64,000 nt of DNA from Primorskyibacter sedentarius (GTDB taxonomy: Bacteria; Pseudomonadota; Alphaproteobacteria; Rhodobacterales; Rhodobacteraceae), in assembly GCF_004342065.1 (NCBI RefSeq), contig NZ_SLZU01000016.1, positions 28,666 to 92,665 of the forward strand. The letters run 5' to 3'. The position numbers and the translations under genes are program-made. Positions 1 to 10,059 of the stretch are shown here, one piece after another. Position 1 is the first letter of the stretch. Each line of letters opens with the position of its first letter. Below the pieces are notes generated by a model that was not told the DNA's origin, did not search any database, and was given only the letters and a program-made list of their open reading frames with translations.

Positions 1-822
1 GTTGACCATGCAGCCAATTTCGCCGTCCAGCGCGATATAGTTGAGGTCATATTTGGACGCTTCGAGTTCCTTGGCATCTTCTTCGGTCGTGTCGCGCAGC
101 TCTGCGATATCAGGGTGGCGGTAGACCGCGTTGCCGTCAAAGCTGAGCTTGGCATCGAGAACCTTCAGATCACCGCCATCGGTCACGATCAGCGGGTTGA
201 TCTCCAGCATTTCCATGTCTTTTTCAAGGAACGCCTTGTAGAGCAGACCCATCAGGCCCACGCATTGCTTGACCTGCTTGCCGGTCAGACCCAGCGCGAA
301 GGCGATGCGGCGGCCGTGGAACGCCTGATAGCCGGTGGCCGGATCGACGCTGAAGGACAGGATTTTTTCGGGGGTCGCGGCTGCGACCTCTTCGATATCC
401 ATGCCGCCCTCGGTCGAGCAGACAAAGGATACGCGGCTTGTCTGGCGATCCACCAGAAGCGCCAGATAAAGCTCCGTCTCGATGCCGGAACCGTCTTCGA
501 TATAGATGCGGTTGACCTGCTTGCCCGCCGGGCCGGTCTGATGCGTGACCAGCGTGCGGCCCAGCATCTTCTTGGCTTCCTCGGCGGCCTCTTCGACCGA
601 CTTGGCAAGACGGACACCGCCTTTTTCGCCGGCGTCGGCCTCTTTGAAAGAGCCCTTGCCGCGGCCGCCCGCGTGGATCTGCGCCTTGACCACCCAAAGA
701 GGGCCGTCCATTTCGCCTGCTGCGGTTTTGGCCTCTTCGGCGCGCAGAACAACGCGGCCGTCCGAAACCGGGGCCCCGTAGCTGCGCAGAAGCGCCTTCG
801 CCTGATATTCGTGGATGTTCAT
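1..822 (-). CDS. sucC: Succinate-CoA ligase (ADP-forming) beta subunit, partial
   Basis: TCA-cycle enzyme that makes succinate and ATP from succinyl-CoA, as a complex with SucD in the cytoplasm. The frame is open from ATG 822 to base 1 (274 codons), so roughly the last 120 residues of a family usually near 397 lie beyond the left edge. The N-terminus [18 protein letters not shown] is the classic start of the family, and the ATP-grasp glycine loop (HAGGRGKG, about residues 50-57) is intact. A paired palindrome 110-140 bp upstream is shared with the sdh promoter. sucD would be expected just outside the window. Confidence 0.96.
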   Translation of the reverse strand, partial: MNIHEYQAKALLRSYGAPVSDGRVVLRAEEAKTAAGEMDGPLWVVKAQIHAGGRGKGSFKEADAGEKGGVRLAKSVEEAAEEAKKMLGRTLVTHQTGPAGKQVNRIYIEDGSGIETELYLALLVDRQTSRVSFVCSTEGGMDIEEVAAATPEKILSFSVDPATGYQAFHGRRIAFALGLTGKQVKQCVGLMGLLYKAFLEKDMEMLEINPLIVTDGGDLKVLDAKLSFDGNAVYRHPDIAELRDTTEEDAKELEASKYDLNYIALDGEIGCMVN

Positions 823-931
823 TGATAAACCGTCCCGTCTTGCTGCGATTGCACTGTTACTGGCACAGGCTTTCTCGGCAATTAAGCGATTTCTTCGGGA
901 TTCCCACCATTTGGTGCAGTTTTTCGCCTTT

Positions 932-962
932 TGTGATCACAGCCAGAAAAGGTGTGATCACA
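932..962. promoter_or_regulatory. Paired TGTGATCACA palindromes upstream of sucC
   Basis: Two perfect copies of the 10-bp palindrome TGTGATCACA lie at 932-941 and 953-962. Their starts are 21 bp apart, about two helical turns, so a dimer or two dimers could bind one face. They sit 110-140 bp upstream of the sucC ATG. The same arrangement and spacing occurs before sdhC. The half-sites TGTGA/TCACA look like CRP half-sites, but there is no 6-bp spacer, so this is not a standard CRP site. The regulator is unknown to me. Confidence 0.65.
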
Positions 963-1023
963 AAATCCGCCCGCCCGTGTTTTTGGTAGCGAAAACATCT
1001 GCGAGAGAATCAACCCACGGGCG

Positions 1024-2064
1024 TCAATCGGCTGTCAAAGGGTCGCCCGGGGCGAGATATGCCACGATTTCCGGGTAGCGCCGGGCCAGACCGGCATCAA
1101 ATGAGCCCACGCTCAGATCGGCGGGGTGCGGCCAGACGCGCCGAAGCTCTTTTACAAGGTCGTAGCGGCGAGACAAGAGCAGCCCGAACCCGTCCAGCCG
1201 GGAAATCTCATTTGCAGGCAGGATGCGCAGCCGATCATGCAGGGCCTTCGCGCCAGCGGCGTCCCCGTCATTTTCCAAAAGGGTTCTGACTTGCGCCAAA
1301 CGATGTTTTGGCAGGAGCCTCCGAAGCGTGTCAACGTCATGCGCCGCGTAGCGCAGCAGCTTGACCTGCCAATGCAAAGGGGTAAGCCCGTCGAAATGCA
1401 GCACGCGCGAAAAGCTTGACTGGTAGCGCGGGGATCGCACCCTCGCCCCATCCTCGGTTCGGTAGGACCAGTGGATCCCCAGGCTGTACCCCTTGCGGAG
1501 CGGCGCTGCGCATTTGCCTGCGGAATGGGCCCGCAAGCCGCGATGCAAAAACGGCAGCGCATCGCCAAAGATGTGTTTATCGAACCCCTTCCGGTAGCGG
1601 GTAGACAGGCGAAACCGCCCGTCGAACATGGACGCAGTAGCTTCGACAGGCGTCTCGTAGCAGCGTTCCGCGACCGGCAGGGCAATCTCGCAATCCAGAT
1701 CCCGGATCAGGTCCAGTTCTTCGGCCAGCGGTCGATCCTGCCAAAGAAACTCGTCGGCATCGAGGTGCAGCATCCAGTCGGCGCTGCTGCGGGCCGCCGC
1801 ATGGTTCGCGTTGAGCGATTGCCGACGCATCTGGTCGTCGGGGCGCCGCTTTCGCGGGGCCGCACCTTTCCAATGGGACTTGTCGCAAAGCGTCACAAAG
1901 AGGCGAGGGTCATCGGGCAGGTGGGATGCAACCGGATCGTCCGGGCGGTCAAGGTAGAGATGAACCTCTGTAGCCCCTGTGCCCAGATGCCATGCGATAT
2001 TCGCCTGTACAAGCGACGCAGGCTCATCCGCAGTCAGCACAACCGCCCAGCTGATTTCGGTCAT
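1024..2064 (-). CDS. Glycosyltransferase family 2-like protein
   Basis: A 346-residue protein beginning MTEISWAVVLTADEPASLV, followed by a GT-A type nucleotide-sugar fold. The segment SADWMLHLDADEFLW (about residues 94-108) contains the metal-binding DxD (DAD). It resembles the group often annotated 'glycosyltransferase family 2 / DUF4422-like' in Rhodobacterales, which are thought to add sugars to surface polysaccharides. No transmembrane segment or signal peptide is visible. It is monocistronic between mdh and sucC on the same strand. The substrate cannot be read from the sequence. Confidence 0.75.
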   Translation of the reverse strand: MTEISWAVVLTADEPASLVQANIAWHLGTGATEVHLYLDRPDDPVASHLPDDPRLFVTLCDKSHWKGAAPRKRRPDDQMRRQSLNANHAAARSSADWMLHLDADEFLWQDRPLAEELDLIRDLDCEIALPVAERCYETPVEATASMFDGRFRLSTRYRKGFDKHIFGDALPFLHRGLRAHSAGKCAAPLRKGYSLGIHWSYRTEDGARVRSPRYQSSFSRVLHFDGLTPLHWQVKLLRYAAHDVDTLRRLLPKHRLAQVRTLLENDGDAAGAKALHDRLRILPANEISRLDGFGLLLSRRYDLVKELRRVWPHPADLSVGSFDAGLARRYPEIVAYLAPGDPLTAD

Positions 2065-2218
2065 CGTGAGTGCCTGTTCCTGCCATTGGTCGGTCGGACA
2101 AGTCTAACAGGAAATCTGGGGGAGCCAATCATCCGACGCACAGGCCGGGCAGAACCCTGAGGTCTCATCGCGCCAATCCGGTGGGGATGGCGCCGTAAGA
2201 TATACCACGAAGAGGTGG

Positions 2219-2246
2219 GCCGTCGGCGAAACGCGCCGCCGACGGC
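2219..2246 (-). terminator. Hairpin just downstream of mdh
   Basis: A perfect 10-bp inverted repeat (2219-2228 GCCGTCGGCG with 2237-2246 CGCCGACGGC, 8-nt loop) lies 15 bp past the mdh stop. There is no clear U-tract on the minus strand after it, so it may act as a terminator with poor U-richness or as a 3'-end stabilising hairpin. Confidence 0.55.
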
Positions 2247-2260
2247 AATTCAGTCAGGTC

Positions 2261-3445
<1,185 letters not shown>

Positions 3446-3488
3446 TCAGGCGGGATGGAGCCTGGTCACGTAACCTGTCGGCTGTCAG

Positions 3489-3803
3489 TCAGGCGTCTTT
3501 TTCAGGGATGGGTGCGGCCTCTGCCAGCGTCTCAAAGGCTTGGCCGCTGGCAACAAGACAAGAGATCCCGCGCGCGTCCGTGACAAGGATGGTCCAGCTG
3601 CCGGTGTCGCCAGAGGCAAACACCTCGACCATTGTGTTGTTGGTGCCAAGTCCGATCGATTGCCGTGTCTCGCCATATTTCTCCGACAGGCGGCTGACAA
3701 CGCCCTCACGCGTCGCGCAGCGGTCCTGCTGAGCATGAGCATGTGTTGCTGCCACGGCAAGAAGGCCCATGCTTAGCGTCATTACCAGAAATGCGTCCTT
3801 CAT
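3489..3803 (-). CDS. Small secreted protein of unknown function
   Basis: A 104-residue protein with a clear Sec signal peptide (MKDAFLVMTLSMGLLAVAAT then HAHA before QQ, cleavage near residue 24), so probably periplasmic. The mature part has two cysteines (about residues 29 and 82) that could form a disulphide. I do not recognise the family. It stands alone between divergent mdh upstream DNA and the malyl-CoA thioesterase gene. Confidence 0.7.
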   Translation of the reverse strand: MKDAFLVMTLSMGLLAVAATHAHAQQDRCATREGVVSRLSEKYGETRQSIGLGTNNTMVEVFASGDTGSWTILVTDARGISCLVASGQAFETLAEAAPIPEKDA

Positions 3804-4072
3804 TTTGAAACCCTTTCTACGATGGACATGCCTTTTCAGTTGTCCGGCGCGCGCCTTCTGGCCTCTCGCGCCAATCTTTTGTGTCGGCCCGGCAAGGAAC
3901 AGATCCCTTCCCAGGCATTGAAATCATGCGCCCAACTTGCTGAACGAGGCATTAACGATGCGCCCGCGGCGCTGCGCAACGGCGGAAATTCTGCGACGCG
4001 GCAAAATCAGGCTTGCACTTATCGACAAAAAATGCCCCTTTCTGCGCAACTTTATTTCGCGAGGATACTCAG

Positions 4073-4924
4073 ATGGACATGCGCGCACGCCCCTACCGAT
4101 CGGTACTCTACATCCCCGGCTCCAAGGATCGGGCGCTGGACAAGGCCCGCAACCTGCCGATCGACGCCATCATCTTTGATCTGGAGGATGCCGTTGCCAT
4201 CGACGAAAAACCAAATGCGCGTGCCACGCTGACGGCAGCGCTCGCGCAGGGTGGGTACGGCCAACGGATGCGGATCGTGCGGATCAACGGGCTTGATACC
4301 GAATGGGGCGAAGCGGACGCCAAGGCGGCCAATGACATGGATTGCGATGCGGTTCTGCTGCCCAAGGTTGAAACCACAGCGCAGCTCGACGCGCTGGCTG
4401 CCCTCACTGACAAACCGCTCTGGGCGATGATGGAGACGCCACGCGGCATGCTGAACGCAGCCGCCATCGCCGCCCATCCAAAGCTTGCGGGCATGGTCAT
4501 GGGCACCAATGATCTGGCGAAGGAACTGCAATGTCGCTTTCGCGCGGACCGTCTGCCTTTGGCGACATCGCTGGGCCTGTGTCTGCTGGCCGCAAAGGCC
4601 GAGGGCACGATCATTGTTGACGGTGTCTATAATGCCTTCAAGGATGAGGACGGGCTGCGCGCCGAATGCGAACAGGGCCGCGACATGGGCTTTGACGGCA
4701 AGACACTGATCCATCCCGCACAGGTGGAGATTGCAAACGCGGCTTTCGCGCCTTCCGAAGACGAAGTTGACCTCGCCCGCCGCCAGATCGCCGCCTTTGA
4801 AGAGGCGCATGCCGCAGGGCAGGGCGTGGCTGTGGTCGATGGCAAGATCGTCGAGAACTTGCACATTGTCACCGCACGCGAGATCCTTGCGAAAGCGGAT
4901 GCAATCGCGTCGCTGAACGGCTAG
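4073..4924 (+). CDS. mcl2: CoA-ester lyase family, probably (3S)-malyl-CoA thioesterase
   Basis: HpcH/HpaI aldolase-citrate lyase fold, 283 residues, starting MDMRARPYRSVLYIPGSKD after GAGGA. Family residues are present: the IIFDLEDAV metal-site segment, LLPKVET, the ETPRG arginine and GTNDLAKEL. In Rhodobacter sphaeroides a homologous gene at the same place (beside mesaconyl-CoA hydratase and sdh) encodes the thioesterase that hydrolyses (3S)-malyl-CoA to malate in the ethylmalonyl-CoA pathway. The assignment to thioesterase rather than lyase rests on length and this context. Citrate-lyase beta-like is the more cautious name. Confidence 0.82.
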   Translation: MDMRARPYRSVLYIPGSKDRALDKARNLPIDAIIFDLEDAVAIDEKPNARATLTAALAQGGYGQRMRIVRINGLDTEWGEADAKAANDMDCDAVLLPKVETTAQLDALAALTDKPLWAMMETPRGMLNAAAIAAHPKLAGMVMGTNDLAKELQCRFRADRLPLATSLGLCLLAAKAEGTIIVDGVYNAFKDEDGLRAECEQGRDMGFDGKTLIHPAQVEIANAAFAPSEDEVDLARRQIAAFEEAHAAGQGVAVVDGKIVENLHIVTAREILAKADAIASLNG

Positions 4925-4959
4925 CAATATCGCAACCGCAGCTGACGAAAGGGCCACGT

Positions 4960-5505
4960 ATGTTTCTGCTTATCCTGGGGGTTTTGCTTTGGGTTGCCGC
5001 CCATTTCTTCAAACGCGCCGCCCCCGATCTTCGCGCCAGCCTTGGCGAAAAGGGCAAGGGGATGGTTGCGCTCGCCCTGTTCGTGTCGGTCGTCCTGATG
5101 GTCTTTGGTTACCGCATGGCCGATGGCGCAGTCTTCTGGGGCCGTCGTCCGGCCACGGTGGGCATCAACAACCTGCTGGTGCTGGTCGCCATTTACATGA
5201 TGAGCCCCGCGCCCAGGAAGGGCAAACTTCTTGCAGGAATGCGCCATCCGATGCTGACCGGCTTTGCCCTTTGGGCGGTCGCGCATCTGCTGGTGAACGG
5301 TGACGTGCCGTCCTTCATCCTGTTCGGCGGGCTGCTGGTCTGGGCCATCGCCGAGATCGTCGTCATCAACCGGGCAGAGCCGGACTGGACCCCGCCCGTA
5401 CCCGGGCCAATCTCCAAGGACTTCATCTTCATCGGGGCCAGCGTCGTTCTGCTGCTGGTGATCGGCTACATTCACGGCCTTCTGGGCTACCCTGTTTTCG
5501 GATAA
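4960..5505 (+). CDS. NnrU family membrane protein
   Basis: A 181-residue protein with about five hydrophobic segments, beginning MFLLILGVLLWVAAHFFKRA. It carries the NnrU pattern HPMLTGFALWAVAHLL (about residues 91-106), seen in the NnrU/mycofactocin-like membrane family linked to nitric oxide metabolism and isoprenoid isomerase-like folds. It sits 35 bp after the malyl-CoA thioesterase gene and directly before the DUF1737 gene, likely in one operon. The physiological role here is uncertain; no nor or nir genes are in the window. Confidence 0.8.
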   Translation: MFLLILGVLLWVAAHFFKRAAPDLRASLGEKGKGMVALALFVSVVLMVFGYRMADGAVFWGRRPATVGINNLLVLVAIYMMSPAPRKGKLLAGMRHPMLTGFALWAVAHLLVNGDVPSFILFGGLLVWAIAEIVVINRAEPDWTPPVPGPISKDFIFIGASVVLLLVIGYIHGLLGYPVFG

Positions 5506-5509
5506 TGCC

Positions 5510-5713
5510 ATGAAACTTTATCGTTTTCTGACTGCGGACGACACGTCTGCCTTCTGCCACAAGGTCACTGCCGCGCTGAACAAGGGCTGGGCGCTGCACG
5601 GCGACCCGACCTATGCGTTCGACGCGGCCAACGGCGTCATGCGCTGCGGTCAGGCCGTGGTGAAGGAGGCCGACGGCACCTACACCCCCGACACCAAGCT
5701 GGGAGAGCACTGA
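5510..5713 (+). CDS. DUF1737 domain small protein
   Basis: A 67-residue protein (MKLYRFLTADDTSAFCHKVT start) with the pattern KGWALHGDPTYAFD typical of DUF1737 proteins, which are small soluble proteins of unknown function. The ATG lies 4 bp after the NnrU stop, and its own stop overlaps the mesaconyl-CoA hydratase ATG (TGATG), so translation is probably coupled. In related genomes it accompanies mesaconyl-CoA hydratase. Confidence 0.78.
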   Translation: MKLYRFLTADDTSAFCHKVTAALNKGWALHGDPTYAFDAANGVMRCGQAVVKEADGTYTPDTKLGEH

Positions 5714-6744
5714 TGGCCAAGACCAATCCGGGCCGGTTCTTCGAAGATTACACCCTTGGCGAGGTGATCCGCCATGCAGTGCCCCGCACCATCAAGATGG
5801 GGGAACGCGCATTGTACCATGCGCTTTACCCCGCCCGCCACGCGTTGCATTCGTCTGACCAGTTCGCGCAGGATTGCGGTCTGCCATTCAGCCCGCTGGA
5901 TGATCTGGTGACCTTTCATACCGTGTTCGGCAAGACCGTGCCGGATGTGTCGCTGAATGCGGTGGCCAATCTTGGCTATGCTGAAGGGCGCTGGCTGACC
6001 CCGCTTTGGCCCGGCGACACGATCACGTCCGAAAGCGAGGTTATCGGGCTCAAGCAGAACTCCAACGGCAAGACCGGGGTGGTTTGGGTGCGCACGCGCG
6101 GGCTGAACCAGCACGACGAAACGGTGATCGACTATGTTCGATGGGTCATGGTGCGCAAGGGCGACCTGGATGCCCCAGCGCCTGACACCGTGGTGCCGGA
6201 TCTGAAACCCGCGCTTGGCGTCGAGGATCTGACCATCCCCAAAGGGCTGGATTTCACCGGTTACGACACCACCCTCGCGGGCGAGCCGCACCGGATGGCG
6301 GACTATGAAATCGGCGAGCAGATCGACCATGTCGATGGCGTCACCATCGAAGAGGCCGAACATATGATGGCCACACGCCTGTGGCAGAACACCGCCAAGG
6401 TGCATTTCGACGCGACGTTCCGCGAAGACGGCAAACGACTGATCTATGGCGGGCACATCATTTCCATGGCGCGCGCGCTCAGCTTCAACGGGCTGGCGAA
6501 TGCACAGATGATCGTCGGTCTGAATGGCGGGGCACATGCCAACCCATGCTTCGCAGGCGACACCGTGCGCGCCTGGTCCGAGGTTCTGGACAAGGCCGAA
6601 ACCTCTGCCCCCGGCGTAGGTGCCATTCGCCTGCGTCTGGTCGCGACCCGCGGCGGCGCGCCCTTCACCCTGAAAGGCGGGGATGGCAAATACCTGCCGC
6701 ACGTGCTTCTTGACCTCGACTATTGGGCGCTGATGCCCGTCTGA
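5713..6744 (+). CDS. mch: Mesaconyl-CoA hydratase
   Basis: MaoC-like double hot-dog hydratase of 343 residues (MAKTNPGRFFEDYTLGEV start). It interconverts mesaconyl-CoA and beta-methylmalyl-CoA in the ethylmalonyl-CoA pathway for acetyl-CoA assimilation. MaoC features are the N-terminal FFEDYTLGEVIRHA strand and the second domain with a YGGHIISMARALSFNGLAN segment (about residues 245-263). Length, full-length match to the R. sphaeroides-type enzyme and position between the malyl-CoA thioesterase gene and sdh support the call. Overlaps the DUF1737 stop by one base. Confidence 0.9.
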   Translation: MAKTNPGRFFEDYTLGEVIRHAVPRTIKMGERALYHALYPARHALHSSDQFAQDCGLPFSPLDDLVTFHTVFGKTVPDVSLNAVANLGYAEGRWLTPLWPGDTITSESEVIGLKQNSNGKTGVVWVRTRGLNQHDETVIDYVRWVMVRKGDLDAPAPDTVVPDLKPALGVEDLTIPKGLDFTGYDTTLAGEPHRMADYEIGEQIDHVDGVTIEEAEHMMATRLWQNTAKVHFDATFREDGKRLIYGGHIISMARALSFNGLANAQMIVGLNGGAHANPCFAGDTVRAWSEVLDKAETSAPGVGAIRLRLVATRGGAPFTLKGGDGKYLPHVLLDLDYWALMPV

Positions 6745-6817
6745 GGCGGAGCAATCGTGCAGGTGCAGAATCATCTGGGGCGTGTGCCGCACCAGACAAT
6801 CCCGTTAGCGCCAAAAC

Positions 6818-6848
6818 TGTGATCACAGCCGCCAATGGCGTGATCACA
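6818..6848. promoter_or_regulatory. Paired TGTGATCACA palindromes upstream of sdhC
   Basis: A perfect TGTGATCACA (6818-6827) and a one-mismatch copy CGTGATCACA (6839-6848) are offset by exactly 21 bp, matching the pair upstream of sucC. They lie 117-147 bp before the sdhC ATG. A TTGACA at 6900-6905 is a possible -35 element, which would place the pair upstream of the promoter, a position more typical of activation than repression. Confidence 0.65.
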
Positions 6849-6964
6849 AATCCGGCGCGAATGCCCAAATGCGCCAAAAAACCACGTCTCGGGCTGCGCT
6901 TGACAGGTGACAGCGGCGCAAAAAAGACTATCAAAAGGGCAAGGTAACCGAAAGGACGAGCTTC

Positions 6965-7354
6965 ATGGCTGACGCGAACCAAGGCAACCGCCCTCTTTCA
7001 CCGTTCATGATCGGGCAGTATTACCGCCCGCAAATGACATCGATCTCCTCGATCATGGTTCGTATCACGGGGATCGCCTCGCTGGGCACTGCTTTTCTAC
7101 TTGTACTGTGGCTTCTGACGGCCGCCACCTCCGAGACAGCTTTTGCAAAGGTCGACTGGTTCCTCACCAGCTTTATCGGTGATGTGATCCTGCTGCTGGC
7201 CACATGGGCGATCTGGTATCACATGCTGGGGCGCCTGCGTCACGTGATCTGGGATTTCGGCTACGGGCTTGAGATCGAGACAGCCGAGTTGATGGGCAAG
7301 GGCATGTTCATCGGTGCCACCGTCCTCACACTTCTTACCGCCATCATCGTCTAA
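6965..7354 (+). CDS. sdhC: Succinate dehydrogenase cytochrome b556 subunit
   Basis: Membrane anchor of complex II, 129 residues with three hydrophobic helices. The N-terminal segment RPLSPFMIGQYYRPQMTSI followed by ISSIMVRITGI is the SdhC signature region (SIMHRITG in other species; serine and arginine near the quinone site). The haem-ligand histidine is in WYHMLGRLRHVIWDFG, about residues 82-97. First gene of sdhCDAB and downstream of the paired palindromes; preceded by AAAGGA. Confidence 0.95.
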   Translation: MADANQGNRPLSPFMIGQYYRPQMTSISSIMVRITGIASLGTAFLLVLWLLTAATSETAFAKVDWFLTSFIGDVILLLATWAIWYHMLGRLRHVIWDFGYGLEIETAELMGKGMFIGATVLTLLTAIIV

Positions 7355-7365
7355 GGAGACATCGC

Positions 7366-7737
7366 ATGCGCTACCTCACCGATCGCAAACGCGCGCAGGG
7401 ACTGGGCTCCGGACGCAGCGGCACGCATCACCACTGGCAGATGCTCGTCAGCTCCATCTGCCTGGTCATCCTTGTGCCGCTTTTCATTTTCACCTTCGGA
7501 TCGGGTCTGGGCCGCGACTACGCAGACGTGCTGGCCTTTTTCTCTCGCCCGTTCCCCGCAATCATCACCGGGCTGATGCTGGTCGTCGGCGTCAACCACT
7601 TCAAGAATGAGACACTCGAAGCGATCGAGGATTATATGCACGGCGTCCCCGAGCGGCTGGCATCCGTCGCCGTGACGGCCTTCAGCTACACATTGATCGC
7701 GGCAGGGCTTTTTGCCCTCGTGAAACTCGCCCTGTAA
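7366..7737 (+). CDS. sdhD: Succinate dehydrogenase hydrophobic membrane anchor
   Basis: Second membrane anchor of complex II, 123 residues with three transmembrane segments. The opening [20 protein letters not shown] then HHHWQM is typical of alphaproteobacterial SdhD; the later segment [15 protein letters not shown] follows the haem/quinone region. Starts 11 bp after sdhC, with AAGGAG before the ATG. Confidence 0.93.
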   Translation: MRYLTDRKRAQGLGSGRSGTHHHWQMLVSSICLVILVPLFIFTFGSGLGRDYADVLAFFSRPFPAIITGLMLVVGVNHFKNETLEAIEDYMHGVPERLASVAVTAFSYTLIAAGLFALVKLAL

Positions 7738-7759
7738 TCGCGCGCCAAGGACAAGAACA

Positions 7760-9568
7760 ATGACAGCAGCATACGAATACGAGACGCATGAATATGACGT
7801 CGTGGTCGTGGGGGCGGGCGGTGCTGGCCTTCGCGCGACACTTGGCATGGCCGAACAGGGGTTGCGCACGGCTTGCGTGACCAAGGTTTTCCCGACCCGG
7901 TCGCATACCGTTGCAGCACAGGGCGGTATTGCCGCTTCGCTGTCGAACATGGGGCCGGACCACTGGCAGTGGCACATGTACGATACCGTCAAAGGGTCGG
8001 ACTGGCTGGGCGATACGGATGCGATGGAATACCTCGCGCGCGAGGCCCCCAAGGCAGTCTACGAATTGGAACATTACGGCGTCCCCTTCAGCCGTACCGA
8101 AGAGGGCAAGATCTACCAGCGTCCCTTTGGCGGCCACACCACAGAGTTTGGCGAAGGCCCCGCCGTGCAGCGCACCTGCGCCGCGGCTGACCGGACCGGC
8201 CACGCCATTCTGCACACGCTTTACGGCCAATCGCTGAAGAACAACGCTGAATTCTACATCGAGTATTTCGCGATCGACCTCATCATGTCCGAGGATGGGC
8301 AGTGTCAGGGCGTGGTCTGCTGGAAGCTTGATGACGGCACCATGCATGTCTTCAACGCCAAGATGGTCGTCCTGGCGACGGGCGGCTATGGCCGCGCCTA
8401 TTTCTCGGCAACCTCTGCCCATACCTGCACCGGCGACGGTGGCGGCATGGTGGCGCGCGCGGGTCTTCCGCTTCAGGATATGGAATTCGTGCAATTCCAC
8501 CCAACCGGCATCTACGGGTCCGGCTGCCTTATCACCGAAGGCGCGCGCGGCGAAGGTGGCTATCTGACCAACTCCGAAGGCGAACGGTTCATGGAGCGTT
8601 ACGCGCCCCAGTATAAGGACCTCGCGCCCCGCGATTACGTCTCCCGCTCCATGACTATGGAAATTCGCGAAGGGCGCGGCGTCGGCAAAGAGGGGGATCA
8701 TATCCACCTCAACCTGTCGCATCTGCCCAAAGAGGCGCTGGCCGAACGCCTGCCCGGCATTTCCGAAAGCGCGCGTATCTTCGCGGGCGTCGATGTTACC
8801 AAAGAGCCGATCCCGGTCATCCCGACGGTGCATTACAACATGGGCGGTATCCCCACGAACTATTGGGGCGAAGTGCTGAACCCGACCGCAGAAGACGGCA
8901 ATGCCGTCGTGCCGGGCCTGATGGCCGTAGGCGAGGCGGGCTGTGCATCGGTACATGGCGCCAACCGTCTTGGCTCAAACTCTCTGATCGACCTCGTGGT
9001 CTTTGGCCGTGCCGCCGCGATCCGTGCTGGCAAGGTTGTTGATCCAGAGGCCGCCAACCCGGTGCTGAACAAGGCTGCGATCGACAAGGCGTTCGACCGC
9101 TTTGACGGGCTGCGCAATGCCAAGGGCGGCACACCCACCGCAGAGCTGCGGTTGGAAATGCAAAAGACCATGCAGGCCGACGCTGCCGTCTTCCGGACCG
9201 CCAAGACAATGGCCGAAGGTGTCGACAAAATGACGGCCATCGCCGCCAAGCTGGACGATCTTCAGGTCACCGACCGCTCGCTGGTCTGGAACTCTGACCT
9301 GATGGAGACGCTGGAGCTGACCAACCTCATGCCCAATGCGCTGGCCACCATCGTCGGCGCCGAGGCGCGCAAGGAATCCCGCGGCGCCCACGCGCACGAG
9401 GATTTCAGCACCCGTGACGACGAAAACTGGCGCGTGCACACGATCAGCCGCATCGATGGCAACAAGGTCGAGCTTAGCCACCGTCCGGTTGTCGTCGATC
9501 CGCTGACCACCGAAGACGAAGGCGGCATCGCGCTCAAGCGTATCGCGCCCAAGGCACGGACGTTCTGA
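7760..9568 (+). CDS. sdhA: Succinate dehydrogenase flavoprotein subunit
   Basis: Catalytic subunit of complex II, 602 residues, oxidising succinate to fumarate with covalent FAD. Visible features are the dinucleotide fold [12 protein letters not shown] near residue 20, the flavinylation histidine in [15 protein letters not shown] (about residues 46-60), the active-site region [20 protein letters not shown] and [10 protein letters not shown]. The FAD-binding ANRLGSNSL is also intact. Standard full length. It ends with TGATG overlapping the next small gene. Confidence 0.98.
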   Translation: MTAAYEYETHEYDVVVVGAGGAGLRATLGMAEQGLRTACVTKVFPTRSHTVAAQGGIAASLSNMGPDHWQWHMYDTVKGSDWLGDTDAMEYLAREAPKAVYELEHYGVPFSRTEEGKIYQRPFGGHTTEFGEGPAVQRTCAAADRTGHAILHTLYGQSLKNNAEFYIEYFAIDLIMSEDGQCQGVVCWKLDDGTMHVFNAKMVVLATGGYGRAYFSATSAHTCTGDGGGMVARAGLPLQDMEFVQFHPTGIYGSGCLITEGARGEGGYLTNSEGERFMERYAPQYKDLAPRDYVSRSMTMEIREGRGVGKEGDHIHLNLSHLPKEALAERLPGISESARIFAGVDVTKEPIPVIPTVHYNMGGIPTNYWGEVLNPTAEDGNAVVPGLMAVGEAGCASVHGANRLGSNSLIDLVVFGRAAAIRAGKVVDPEAANPVLNKAAIDKAFDRFDGLRNAKGGTPTAELRLEMQKTMQADAAVFRTAKTMAEGVDKMTAIAAKLDDLQVTDRSLVWNSDLMETLELTNLMPNALATIVGAEARKESRGAHAHEDFSTRDDENWRVHTISRIDGNKVELSHRPVVVDPLTTEDEGGIALKRIAPKARTF

Positions 9569-9885
9569 TGCGGGCCGGTGTGCTTCTTGCGCTGGCTGTC
9601 GGGCTTGCGGGCTGTTCGGTCGCCAATGACGTGGCCGATCAGCTGGCGCGCGACCGGGCCAAATCGGTCGTCAACGGTGTGGTCGCGGACCAACTGCCCG
9701 GCGTTGACGTGGCACCTGTAACGGACTGCATCATCGATGCGGCCTCGGCGTCCGAAATTCTGGACATCGCCGCTGCCTCGGCAACGGGTGTGACCGATTC
9801 CACGGTTTCCAAGGTGCTGACCATCGCGCAACGTCCCGACTCCGTGGACTGCATCGCCAAGGCAGCACTGGGTAAATTCCTATGA
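9568..9885 (+). CDS. Small lipoprotein between sdhA and sdhB
   Basis: A 105-residue protein with a lipoprotein signal ([16 protein letters not shown], acylated cysteine at 16). The mature part is alanine/valine/aspartate-rich with cysteines at about 54 and 95. Its ATG overlaps the sdhA stop in TGATG, so it is translationally coupled to sdhA. Similar short lipoproteins occur at this position in other Rhodobacterales as I recall, but their role is unknown. It could assist complex II assembly or simply be a passenger. Confidence 0.75.
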   Translation: MRAGVLLALAVGLAGCSVANDVADQLARDRAKSVVNGVVADQLPGVDVAPVTDCIIDAASASEILDIAAASATGVTDSTVSKVLTIAQRPDSVDCIAKAALGKFL

Positions 9886-10059
9886 TCTGTGCCCGCAGCC
9901 TTTCGCGCTTGGCCCCTTCTGGGGTGACAGCAGCGGCTGGCAGCATGGCACGCGGGCAGCCTTGCCTGCAACACGATACATCGGCGCGGGCCCTGTCCGC
10001 GCTTCCCTTCCTTCACGAACGGCCCACCGGGGCCCAGGTTCATCGCACGGGGTAGAGAC

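Noticed and set aside
932..962. CRP or FNR binding site at sucC
   Set aside because: CRP sites need six bases between TGTGA and TCACA, and FNR sites read TTGAT-N4-ATCAA. Here the half-sites touch, so a different regulator is more likely.
9882..10055. 57-codon ORF between the lipoprotein gene and sdhB
   Set aside because: It overlaps the previous stop but shows no recognisable pattern, no clear ribosome site and an arginine/alanine-rich sequence typical of random GC-rich frames.
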